51,146 bases of DNA, taken from positions 1 to 51,146 of the forward strand of contig NZ_JAMPTM010000014.1 in assembly GCF_025403375.1 (NCBI RefSeq), read 5' to 3'. Below, one piece after another: positions 1 to 7,518 of the stretch. Made by a program: the position numbers and the translations under genes. The notes beneath the pieces were generated by a model, which worked only from the letters and a program-made list of their open reading frames with translations, was not told the DNA's origin and searched no databases. This DNA comes from Frankia gtarii (GTDB lineage Bacteria > Actinomycetota > Actinomycetes > Frankiales > Frankiaceae). How positions within the stretch are numbered: the first letter of the stretch is position 1; each line of letters begins with the position of its first letter.

Positions 1-303
1 GGGTTGCTCGTCGCCCGGTTGGAACAGAAAGCCCCCGGCCGGGGCGAGAAGATCAACCCTGCGTGGACGTCGCAGACCTGTAACACCTGCGGGATTCGGG
101 ATGGGGAGGCGCGTGAGAACCACGCCGCCTTCCGCTGCCGGGCCTGCGGGCGTCAGGCGCACGCCGACGTGAACGCGGCACGCAGCATCGCCCTGGGACA
201 TCGGTGGGAAACCACGTGGGTGACTGCGCGGGGAGGCGACGCCACCAGCCGGCCTGTGAACCGCGAACCTCAACACCGCGCACCCCCTCCAGTGGATGGG
301 TAG
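1..303 (+). pseudogene. tnpB: C-terminal part of IS200/IS605-family TnpB (runs off window start)
   Basis: Open from the first base to a TAG at 301-303. The protein shows the TnpB zinc ribbon: CNTC around residue 26 and CRAC around residue 45 (two CxxC pairs), then the DVNAARSIA segment that carries the last RuvC aspartate of the family. TnpB is an RNA-guided nuclease associated with IS605 elements. Only the last ~100 residues are visible, so whether the gene is intact cannot be judged; the typical IS right end follows directly. The family call is firm, intactness is unknown. Confidence 0.8.
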
Positions 304-310
304 ATGTTGA

Positions 311-343
311 AATCCCCCGCTTTCAGGCAGAGGAGGATGTCAA
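311..343 (+). mobile_element. IS605-type right end with imperfect hairpin
   Basis: Eight bases after the tnpB stop lies a C-rich run, a short TTTCAGGCAG loop and a complementary AGGAGG run ending in ATGTCAAG. A hairpin of this kind directly after tnpB is typical of IS605/IS607 right ends, where the guide (omega) RNA finishes. The stem is imperfect here, suggesting decay. From here to about 619 I see no gene. Confidence 0.5.
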
Positions 344-619
344 GACACGTCCTTCCGCAGCACCTCGCTGCCGGCGCCGGCACCTGGGGCGCCGGAGTCC
401 GCCGAAAACGTCGCCGCGGCAATCAAGTAACGGATCGGCGACTTGTCATGACGGAACCTAGCCCGCAATACCGACCAAGGAAAGCTCTTAGTGAGCGTGT
501 CGTAGCCTTCGGTAGTTTCCTGGGGCGGGTGCGGATGTGGGCGGCCGCAGATCGCAACTGATCACGGCTTGATGGTCACCGAGGTGCGGCCACCGGCCGT
601 GCGGAACCGACCGGCGGGG

Positions 620-2413
620 TCAGGTCCAGGTCGTCAGGGCGACGAAACGGCCACCGAGCACGGTGTAGAGCACAACGCCCGGTGTGCGGGTGTCCCCCCA
701 GCGGTCGAAGCCGACGGGGCCGGTGACACCGGCGAACGAGCCGCGCCCGATGGCGGCGACGACGTCGTGCCGGGCGGCCATGTCGACGGCCGGGCGGCCG
801 GGCAGCACCGCCGCCGCCGCCCGAATGATCGTCCGGGCGGCGTCGTAGGCGTAGGCGGCCGCCGCGGGAACGGCCTCGGCGCGACGCTGGGCGAGCTCGA
901 CGGTGGCGTCATGGGCCGCCTGCTGTCGCTGCGCCGCGGCGGAGTCGACCGAAGCACGGGAATCGGCCGGGGCACGGGAGTCGGTCCGCGCGCGGGAGTC
1001 AGCCGGAGCGTGGATCGCAGCCGGGGCGCGGGTGGCGGGCGTCGGGGTGGCGTCGTCGCGGTGGCGCCTGCTCGAGCCGGTGCTGTCAGTGCCGCTCGGG
1101 GTCGTGCTGCCGTCGTCGTCCGCCGGACCGCCGAACCGCTCGGAGTAGGCGGCGACGAACGCACCGGCGGCCGGCAGCCCCGTCGGCGGGACGAGCAGGC
1201 TGGTGATCAGATCGCCGTCCGCGGCGGACTTCGCGTCATCGGTGTACCGCTGTTGCAGCAACGCGTCCGAGCCCATGACCTGGATCGACGCGCCCGCTGC
1301 GGCGAGGCGGGTGCGCAGCTTTCCGGCAAACGCCGCGCCGGTGGCGACGTAGACCAGGTCGGGGGCCTCCTGCTCGATCGCCTCCGCGATCGTGTCGAGA
1401 TCGGACCCGTCGACGCCGTCCCCCTGGACCTGGTGCACCGCCGTGATCGTCGCCCCCAACGCCGCGGCGCGCACCGCGAACCGGCTGCCGAGCGTCGTGC
1501 CGTAGCGGGGTTCCCCGTCGACGACGACGATGCGTCGGCGCCCGAGGGTCCGCACCGCGTACTCGGCCGCCACCCGTGCCTGCAGTTCGTCCGTTCCCGC
1601 GAGCCGGAAGTAGGACGGATAGGGGCGGGTGCGCGGGTCGGTGCCGGCGCCGGCGCCGGCGCCGGCGCCGGTGAGGGTCGGGTCGGCGTTGGACGGGGAG
1701 ACGACCGGAATGCCCGCGGCGCTCAGCGTGGGCAGGGCGACCTTGGCGACGAGCGAGCTCAACGGCCCGACGACGCCGATCAGACGATCGTTGGCCACGA
1801 ACGCGTCGGCGGCCTGGGCTCCCCCGTCCGGGCGGGACAGATCGTCGCGGGTGGACAGCTCCAGGCGCCAGCCCGGGATCGCCCCGGATTCGTTGGCCTC
1901 GTCGACCGCGAGCGCGACGGCGTTGCGCACGCTCGTGCCGTCAGCGGACAGGTCACCCGACAGCGGTGCCATGACACCGAGGGCGGCCACTCGGGTTACA
2001 GGGGTGTCGGCGTCGCCGCCGTCGTCGAGAGCGGTGGCCAGGACAAGACCCAGCCCCGAGGGCACGGCCAAGATCAGGACGACGATCGCGGCGAGGACTG
2101 CCCGGCCCCGGCCGGTACGCCACCGCGCCCGGGTCCACTCCCCGATCCGGCGAGGGACTGTCGCGAGCATCACACGTGCACGATCCACCCGGGCCGACCA
2201 CCGCCGAGCGGGGCCCGGCGATGGCGGAGCGGACTCAGGTGAAGGCAGAGCGGACTCAGGTGAAGGCGCGGCAGTCGACTCGGGGGTGGGGGCCGGTTCG
2301 TTCGCCGGGACGGGCTCGGGTGCTCCGGGGGACGGCTGCGGCGCGTCCTCGGGACCGGAGATCGGCGCTGATCCCGGCGGCGAGGCGTCGCTCACCCGGT
2401 CCCCGGCCGGCAC
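620..2413 (-). CDS. Membrane-anchored branched-chain-amino-acid-type solute-binding protein
   Basis: The 597-residue protein has a long Pro/Ser/Glu-rich N-terminal tail with repeated PSPESA-like units (about 25-65), a basic stretch, one membrane segment (about 105-130) and then a periplasmic-binding-protein type 1 fold (Peripla_BP_6, LivJ-like) with motifs such as GVMAPLSGD and GVVGPLSS. Two low-complexity insertions stand out: a GAGAGAGAG run encoded by a (GGCGCC)n microsatellite near 1640-1672, and a DSRAxxDSRA repeat region around residues 455-500. It starts 28 bp after the pdtaR-like gene and is probably co-transcribed; from memory this pairing recurs in actinobacteria. A GTG at 2395 is an alternative start. 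The ligand is unknown and no Liv permease genes are in view. Confidence 0.8.
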   Translation of the reverse strand: MPAGDRVSDASPPGSAPISGPEDAPQPSPGAPEPVPANEPAPTPESTAAPSPESALPSPESAPPSPGPARRWSARVDRARVMLATVPRRIGEWTRARWRTGRGRAVLAAIVVLILAVPSGLGLVLATALDDGGDADTPVTRVAALGVMAPLSGDLSADGTSVRNAVALAVDEANESGAIPGWRLELSTRDDLSRPDGGAQAADAFVANDRLIGVVGPLSSLVAKVALPTLSAAGIPVVSPSNADPTLTGAGAGAGAGTDPRTRPYPSYFRLAGTDELQARVAAEYAVRTLGRRRIVVVDGEPRYGTTLGSRFAVRAAALGATITAVHQVQGDGVDGSDLDTIAEAIEQEAPDLVYVATGAAFAGKLRTRLAAAGASIQVMGSDALLQQRYTDDAKSAADGDLITSLLVPPTGLPAAGAFVAAYSERFGGPADDDGSTTPSGTDSTGSSRRHRDDATPTPATRAPAAIHAPADSRARTDSRAPADSRASVDSAAAQRQQAAHDATVELAQRRAEAVPAAAAYAYDAARTIIRAAAAVLPGRPAVDMAARHDVVAAIGRGSFAGVTGPVGFDRWGDTRTPGVVLYTVLGGRFVALTTWT

Positions 2414-2441
2414 GTGGCCGGGGACGGCGCGAACAGGGACG

Positions 2442-3041
2442 TCACGAGCCTGGCAGCGCCTCGCCCGACAGCACGGCCTCGGCGACGGCGCGCATCGTCC
2501 GGCGTTGGTTCATCGACGTCCGCTGGATCCAGCGGAAGGCGTCCGGCTCGGTCATGCCGTGCTCGGTCTGCAGCACGCCCTTCGCCCGCTCAATGATCTT
2601 CCTTGCCTCGAGCCGGCCCTGCAGGTCCTCGACCTCGGCCTCCAGGCTCACGATCTCCGTGAACCGGCTCATCGCCATCTCGATCGTGGGCAGCAGGTCC
2701 TTCTTCTGGAACGGCTTGACCACATACGCCATGGCGCCGGCCTCCCGGGCGCGCTCGACCAGCTCCCGCTGGCTGAACGCGGTGAGGATGACCACGGGGG
2801 CGATGCGGTCCTTGGCGATCTTCGCGCCGGCCTCGATGCCGTCCATCCTGGGCATCTTCACGTCGAGGATGCACAGGTCGGGCCGGAGCTTGCCGGCGAG
2901 GTTGACGGCCATCTCGCCGTCGCCTGCCTCCCCGACGACCTCGTAGCCCTCCTCTTGCAGCATCTCCCTGAGGTCGAGCCGGATCAGCGCTTCGTCCTCG
3001 GCGATCAGAACCCGGCGCGGGTTCGAGGAGGGTTGGCTCAT
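2442..3041 (-). CDS. pdtaR: ANTAR-domain response regulator (PdtaR-like)
   Basis: The 199-residue protein has an N-terminal receiver domain (acidic AEDE at 14-17, phospho-acceptor Asp60 in CILDVKMPRMDG, conserved Lys in VVKPF) followed by a coiled coil and a C-terminal ANTAR RNA-binding domain (ARKIIERAKGVL, then the helix containing DAFRWIQRTSMNQRR). Length and order match mycobacterial PdtaR (Rv1626), which binds nascent RNA hairpins for antitermination once phosphorylated by the PdtaS kinase. No kinase gene is present. AGGAG sits about 10 bases ahead of the ATG. The tRNA gene lies upstream on the other strand. Confidence 0.93.
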   Translation of the reverse strand: MSQPSSNPRRVLIAEDEALIRLDLREMLQEEGYEVVGEAGDGEMAVNLAGKLRPDLCILDVKMPRMDGIEAGAKIAKDRIAPVVILTAFSQRELVERAREAGAMAYVVKPFQKKDLLPTIEMAMSRFTEIVSLEAEVEDLQGRLEARKIIERAKGVLQTEHGMTEPDAFRWIQRTSMNQRRTMRAVAEAVLSGEALPGS

Positions 3042-3265
3042 CGAGTCGTACTCCTGGTCTCGGAGGTGTGACCCTAGTGTGACAGGGCAGGGAGGTCAGA
3101 TTGACATCCTGCCCGAGCAGAGGAGGGCGGGAGGTCGAAACGCACCCTACCCGGATAGAGTCGTGGGCGAGACGTTCCGGACCGGATCGATCACGATCCT
3201 TTCTGTCAGGTCCGCCCGGTCGCCTCCGCAGCGGGCCCGCCCGCTCGACCACGCTCCACCCGCCG

Positions 3266-3338
3266 GCCCCGGTACTCCAACGGCAGAGAGACGGTGCTCA
3301 AACCACCGACAGTGTGGGTTCGAATCCCACCCGGGGTA
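3266..3338 (+). tRNA. tRNA with anticodon CAA (Leu-type) but a short variable arm
   Basis: A full cloverleaf can be drawn by eye. Acceptor 3266-3272 pairs with 3331-3337 (one G-T pair); D stem CTC/GAG with a loop containing GG; anticodon stem CGGTG/CACCG is perfect around loop CTCAAAC, giving anticodon CAA at 3299-3301; T stem GTGGG/CCCAC encloses TTCGAAT. The discriminator is A3338 and CCA is not encoded. CAA reads the Leu codon TTG, but bacterial leucine tRNAs normally have a long variable arm, whereas only five bases (ACAGT) are found here. The fold is clear; charging identity is uncertain. Confidence 0.78.
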
Positions 3339-3623
3339 CACGTAATGTAGTCACACGAATACAAATCGCGCCGAATGCGCCAAGCGTCTGATGCCGCTCA
3401 CCGAACACCCGAGCCTGCCCGCGCTGCCCAGGCGGGAAGCGCGGGCGAGCGACCTCGATCCAGAAAACCGAGGCCGCTACATCCGTGCAGCCAGCGCGGT
3501 CGTCTCGTGGCCGCAACTCGGGTCAGCATCCCGGTGTGACAGGTACGGCCTGTGATCGCTGGCCGGCTACGTGTCGATGTCGGCCTCTGCTGGGATGATT
3601 CATCGCTTGATGGTGAATCGCCG

Positions 3624-3815
3624 TCAGTCAGGTGACAGCATCGTCTCCACCGTCAGGGCCAGGCGTTGCACGACCGCGCCGCGATCTTGCCCGGTCGCGT
3701 CGGCCAGCCAGTCGATCAGCAAACCCTCCAGCAGCAGATGCAACCCGGCCTGGCGGCTGCGGACCTCGGCGTACCAGGCCAGCGTCTCCTCCAGGATCTG
3801 CCCACGCTGGTGCAA
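3624..3815 (-). CDS. Short hypothetical protein, possibly a gene remnant
   Basis: A 63-residue frame starting with TTG has the strong G/C third-position bias of a real actinobacterial gene and reads as an amphipathic helical protein (LEETLAWYAEVRS, LLLEGLLIDWLADATG). I do not recognise a family. The same frame stays open upstream without a good start, so it may be the tail of a degraded gene. It lies just beyond the tRNA, at the start of the patchwork region. Between the tRNA and this frame (3339-3623) I see no other gene. Confidence 0.3.
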   Translation of the reverse strand: MHQRGQILEETLAWYAEVRSRQAGLHLLLEGLLIDWLADATGQDRGAVVQRLALTVETMLSPD

Positions 3816-3966
3816 GTCCCCACCTGGCCAGCTGCGTGCGCGGCATGTCGGGGATCTCGCGTGGAGCTGGTGACGCGTTCTTTACAGGAAGGCCGCGGCG
3901 GTGCCCCACCCCAGCAGCGTGCGCGCTGTGTGCCATGGCGGCCACGGCTAGCGAAAGGGTGCGCCG

Positions 3967-4425
3967 GTGAGCGAGGACTTCCAGTCTTTCAACTTCCCCG
4001 ACCATTACATCCGGCACCGTAACTTCGCCGGCGAGCTGACGCCGCAGGGCGAACCGATCGAGGACTTCGCCTTCGCCCTGCTGTCGCGGAGACAGGGGCG
4101 GGTGACGTTCCGGTCGCAGAACTTCCCGGACCGGGTGCTGCGCCACCGCAACTTCGAGATCTGGCTGGACTCGGTCCCGCATACCAGCGACACGCTGTTC
4201 GCCGCGGACTCGACCTTCCTGGTCGTCGCGGGCCTGGCCGACCCGAGCGCCGTGTCGTTCCGCTCGGTCAACTACCCCGACCGCTACCTGCGCCACCGCG
4301 ACTTCCGCCTGTGGGTGAAGGCCCCCCGCCGGTCCGACCGACGCGCTGTTCCACCGCGACGCGACGTTCCGCCGGCGGCCGTGGACATCGACCCGGGCAC
4401 GGTCCTGGTCCTCGCTGACGACTGA
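3967..4425 (+). CDS. AbfB-type (CBM42-like) beta-trefoil lectin domain protein, frameshifted near its end
   Basis: Three repeats follow one pattern: SFNFPDHYIRHRNF, SQNFPDRVLRHRNF and SVNYPDRYLRHRDF, each with a hydrophobic strand and (in repeat 2) a DTLFAADSTF motif. This is the signature of the AbfB/CBM42 arabinose-binding beta-trefoil. There is no catalytic domain and no obvious signal peptide. The third repeat loses its frame at a run of six C (4322-4327). Dropping one C restores PAGPTDALFHRDATFRRRP, the expected completion of the repeat, so this is a one-base insertion or a sequencing error. The GTG start is the best available. It may be a lectin-like standalone domain or a remnant of an arabinofuranosidase. 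Confidence 0.7.
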   Translation: MSEDFQSFNFPDHYIRHRNFAGELTPQGEPIEDFAFALLSRRQGRVTFRSQNFPDRVLRHRNFEIWLDSVPHTSDTLFAADSTFLVVAGLADPSAVSFRSVNYPDRYLRHRDFRLWVKAPRRSDRRAVPPRRDVPPAAVDIDPGTVLVLADD

Positions 4426-5046
4426 TCCGACAGGCCGCGAAGATTTTTCGGCGCAGTGTCGGATCGAGGTGGGGACGTTCGTGGTGAGGACGAGCGGCGG
4501 CCCGCCAGGGACGCCCCGGGATGGGTAGGAGATGAGCTGCGATGCATCTCGACGTGGCGCTACGGCTGACCGACGAGGGGGCGAAGTCCTGCCACCGCAA
4601 GGTCGAGGTCCGGCCGATCCTGGCCCCGCCGGACGAAGACCACTGACGTCGGCCGGCGACAGCGACGCCGCCGAGGCGCTCGCCCGCCGCCGCGACCAGC
4701 TGCCGTAGCCGTCTCGCCAGCTCCTGGGCTGTTAGCGGTGGTGTCGCCGATCGGCTGGTGGTGGGCAGCCCGGCCGGCAGTGGACACCCGCGGGTGCCGC
4801 AGGGGGATCGGCGGCCTGCTCATGTCGCGGTACGTGGAGACCGCCACTACCTGAGCCACGCTGATCCTGGATATGCCCCGCGCTGACGCATTGCCCGGTG
4901 AGGGGCAAGCCTGGATGGCTGCGCTGCTCGTCGAGGCCGCGATCCCGCCCAGCTCGGTCGTGCTCGTCGTCTGACGCACTGATCCGACCGAGGTGGTGGC
5001 CAAAAATGCGCCACCTTGCGATGCGTGATGTGTCAATAGTAGATGT
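4426..5046. other. Decayed stretch without an intact gene
   Basis: Two short plus-strand frames look coding in composition but are fragmentary: 4541-4645 (34 aa, begins MHLDVALRLTDEG) and 4874-4974 (33 aa, begins MPRADALPGEGQ). Stops and frame changes separate them and I recognise no family. The stretch ends near an 11-bp sequence (5030-5040) that reappears inverted at 5918-5928. Confidence 0.4.
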
Positions 5047-5190
5047 GTGGTCTATTGGGGTACTGGTCGTCGGGGTTCGCCGGTAGGTCGACGGCGCCCG
5101 AGTGCTCGCCGTACTCGTCCGCCTCGAGACCCTTGGCCGAGGGGGCCTCGGGTTAGGTCGTCGGCGCGTGAGCGGGCGTCTTTCTGGCCG

Positions 5191-5748
5191 GTGGGAGTGG
5201 GCTTCGGCGGCTTCTTCCTCGTCGGGCTCGTCCAGGACCTTGTGGACGCGTGGGGCTGGTGGACGCTGCCAGTCGGGATTCTCGTGGTGCTCGCGGCGAT
5301 AGCGGCGTTGTTCGTGGCGCGCGCTCGCGGGATCCGCGAGAGCGGGCGCAGGGCGGCGGTGGCCGCCATTGACGCACTGAATCCGACCGAGTTCGAGCAT
5401 CATGTCGCGGATCTTCTGAGGCGTGACGGCTGCCTACAGGTGCGCGTGGTCGGAGGTCGTGGGGACGGGGGCGTGGATGTGCTTGCTCGCACCCCCCGGA
5501 TGGCCCGGATCGCGGTGCAGTGCAAGCACTACCCGGGTCGCGCTGTGGGTCCGTCCGCGGTGCGGGACTTCAACGGCTGCGCGTGGACGGATCACCGTGC
5601 CGATCTCGCGTTGCTGGTCGCCTCGGGTCGGTTCACCGCCGCGGCCGCGGACTTCGGCCGCCGTCACCGCGTCCAGATGGTCGACCGGGAGGTGCTCAGC
5701 CGGTGGATGGCCGGCGAGCGGATCCTGCCCCGCGTCCCGGCGCCCTGA
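5191..5748 (+). CDS. Membrane-anchored Mrr-type restriction endonuclease-like protein
   Basis: The N-terminus has two hydrophobic segments (GFGGFFLVGLV and a longer one ending ALFVARARG). After it comes an Mrr_cat nuclease domain: helix NPTEFEHHVADLLRRDG, then GRGDGGVDVLART with the metal-binding Asp, and AVQCKHY with the QxK catalytic pair, followed by SAVRDFNG and LLVASGRFT. Such membrane-linked Mrr proteins are thought to cut foreign or modified DNA, but the target is unknown. The frame is open back to a GTG at 5047, yet those 48 extra residues are Arg/Pro-rich and unlike the family, so I prefer the GTG at 5191. No methylase neighbours it. It lies between scraps of mobile DNA. Confidence 0.7.
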   Translation: MGVGFGGFFLVGLVQDLVDAWGWWTLPVGILVVLAAIAALFVARARGIRESGRRAAVAAIDALNPTEFEHHVADLLRRDGCLQVRVVGGRGDGGVDVLARTPRMARIAVQCKHYPGRAVGPSAVRDFNGCAWTDHRADLALLVASGRFTAAAADFGRRHRVQMVDREVLSRWMAGERILPRVPAP

Positions 5749-5751
5749 CGT

Positions 5752-5886
5752 GACGCGGCCGGACACCTGGCGTTGGACCGTCTTGATACGGTTTATGTTG
5801 CCTTTGACGACGCCGGAGGTGGGGGGTTCGGCGAGACCGGCGAGCACGGCGTCACGGGCGGCTTCGCCATCGCGCTGCCGTCGTCA
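5752..5886 (-). pseudogene. ISL3-family transposase, C-terminal fragment
   Basis: Reading the minus strand gives RDAVLAGLAEPPTSGVVKG followed by NINRIKTVQRQVSGR, a clear match to the C-terminal signature of ISL3-type transposases (SG-VEG-N-NRIKMIKRQMYGR). The frame hits a stop upstream at about 5888, and the usual continuation after GR is lost. Only ~45 codons survive, so it is a dead scrap. It shares the gap behind the Mrr-type gene. Confidence 0.65.
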
Positions 5887-6001
5887 CATGACGGCGGTCG
5901 CGAGCGCGGTTTTGGCACTATTGACACCGCGTTATCTGTCCGACGCCCGGCCGACGCCTCGTCGCTGAGTACCCTGCAACGCCCGCCCGACCAGGATTGA
6001 G

Positions 6002-6691
6002 ATGGGGATGACCGAACAGATCGGCTACGACAACTTCGACTTTGGACACCAGCCCGAGGTGGACTTTGCGCTGAACCCCGAGCCGCGGTGCCCCTGCCTC
6101 CTGCTGTTGGACGTGTCTGTGTCCATGACCGGTCAGCCCATCCAGGAACTCAACGCCGGTCTCAGGGCATTCCAGGATGAACTCACCGCAGACAGCCTCG
6201 CTGCGAAGCGCGTCGAGGTCGGGATCATCACCTTCGGACCGGTGCAGGTGGCGACTGACTTCGTGTCCGCCTCGGCGTTCACAGCGCCCGAGTTGCACGT
6301 ACAGGGAGCCACCCCGATGGGCGAAGCCATCACCCGAGGGCTGTCCTTGCTCCGTGACCGCAAGACCGAATACCGGAACAACGGGGTGAAGTACTACCGT
6401 CCATGGGTCTTTCTGATCACAGACGGGACGCCGACGGACAACTGGCATGCGGCCGCCCAAGCTGTGCAGGAGGGGGAGGCCGCGAAGGAGTTCGCGCTTT
6501 TCGCTGTCGGCGTTGCGGGCGCGAGCATGGACACCCTCAGTCGGATCGCCGTCCGACAGCCGCTCGCGCTGCAGGGACTCAAGTTCCAGGAACTCTTCCA
6601 GTGGTTGTCTGGCTCCCTGGGATCTGTGTCCCGTTCGGCCGTCGGCACCGAGACAACGCTCGCGGCACCTACCGGGTGGGCCGCCGTTTGA
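6002..6691 (+). CDS. von Willebrand factor A domain protein (TerY/YegL-like)
   Basis: A 229-residue vWA domain protein. The MIDAS metal site is complete: D37-x-S39-x-S41 in LLLDVSVSM, Thr in QGATPMGEA and Asp in [10 protein letters not shown]. The domain order and short length match TerY/YegL proteins, predicted metal-dependent scaffolds in the TerY-P stress-response triad (vWA, PP2C phosphatase, kinase) described by comparative genomics. The phosphatase gene overlaps the end of this one, so the three are almost certainly one operon. ATG at 6002 or 6008 is possible. Cytosolic, with no signal peptide. Confidence 0.85.
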   Translation: MGMTEQIGYDNFDFGHQPEVDFALNPEPRCPCLLLLDVSVSMTGQPIQELNAGLRAFQDELTADSLAAKRVEVGIITFGPVQVATDFVSASAFTAPELHVQGATPMGEAITRGLSLLRDRKTEYRNNGVKYYRPWVFLITDGTPTDNWHAAAQAVQEGEAAKEFALFAVGVAGASMDTLSRIAVRQPLALQGLKFQELFQWLSGSLGSVSRSAVGTETTLAAPTGWAAV

Positions 6692-7518
6692 CCTGGCGCG
6701 TCATCGCGAGGTCCGAAGTCGGTACCTCGCACATCAAACGAAGTCTGCCCTGTGACGACGACTGCCTCATCGCGCAGTATCCTCTCCCGGGCGGCGACGA
6801 GCTGCTCGCGGTCGTCGTCGCGGATGGCGCGGGCAGCGCCGAGCACGGTGGCGAAGGCGCACAGGTCGCGATAGCAGCTGTGGCAGCGACTCTCCAGTCA
6901 CACCTGGGCGAACCAGAGAACATGCTGGATGCCAGCCTGGCCGAGATCCTGGTGACGGCGGCACACGACGGAATCGAATCCAGAGCCGCGAGCGACAACC
7001 TCCAGCCTCGAGACTTTGCCTGCACCCTGCTTGGTGTGCTCGCCGCACCGAAACTTGGCACCATGGCCTTCCAGATCGGAGACGGCGGCATCGTCCTTGA
7101 CGTCGGGAACGGGCTGGAACTCGCCGTAGTTCCCATGGCCGGAGAGTACGCCAACATGACGTACTTCGTCACGCAGGAAAACTTTCGCGAGGTCCTCGCC
7201 GTCCGAACCTTTGACTCCATGGCCACAAAGATTTCGGCTTTCACTGATGGCCTGCAGGGAATCGCGCTCGATCTCGCCACAGACGCACCCCATGAGCCAT
7301 TCTTCAGGCCTTTCTTTACGAAGCTCGAAGCTGCCGCAGATGAAGACGAAGAGATTCTGCTCGACAAGCTCAGCCTGGCCCTGGGGCGGTTCTTGCAAGG
7401 GCCGCAGGTCAACGAACGTACTGACGACGACAAGACACTCGCCGTCGCGGTCTGGCTCCGCGGCGTCGACTCGACCGCGGTCAGTGGTGAACCAAGCGAA
7501 TTGGACACGCCGGCGTGA
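6676..7518 (+). CDS. PP2C-family Ser/Thr phosphatase of the TerY-P triad
   Basis: PP2C motifs occur in order: [18 protein letters not shown] (metal-binding Asp in DGAG), [18 protein letters not shown] and DDKTLAVAV. This is the compact YegK-like form of PP2C found beside vWA and kinase partners. The likely start is the GTG at 6676, overlapping the vWA gene; a TTG at 6688 overlapping the vWA stop is the alternative. Its last bases overlap the kinase start (GTGA). It presumably removes phosphates placed by the neighbouring kinase. Base composition is somewhat less extreme than in the rest of the window, in line with acquisition. Confidence 0.85.
   Translation: MGRRLTWRVIARSEVGTSHIKRSLPCDDDCLIAQYPLPGGDELLAVVVADGAGSAEHGGEGAQVAIAAVAATLQSHLGEPENMLDASLAEILVTAAHDGIESRAASDNLQPRDFACTLLGVLAAPKLGTMAFQIGDGGIVLDVGNGLELAVVPMAGEYANMTYFVTQENFREVLAVRTFDSMATKISAFTDGLQGIALDLATDAPHEPFFRPFFTKLEAAADEDEEILLDKLSLALGRFLQGPQVNERTDDDKTLAVAVWLRGVDSTAVSGEPSELDTPA

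Noticed and set aside
1640-1672. (GGCGCC)n run as regulatory repeat
   Set aside because: It is in frame within the solute-binding protein and codes for a Gly-Ala stretch; simple slippage is enough to explain it.
569-2242. Long plus-strand open frames opposite the solute-binding protein
   Set aside because: They mirror the GC-biased minus-strand gene, have Arg/Gly/Ala-rich low-information sequence and no domain. The minus strand gives a coherent protein. The same holds for the long antisense frames opposite most other genes here.
5773-6000. Plus-strand 75-codon frame before the vWA gene
   Set aside because: Opposite the ISL3 transposase scrap, which explains the sequence better; no motifs on this strand.
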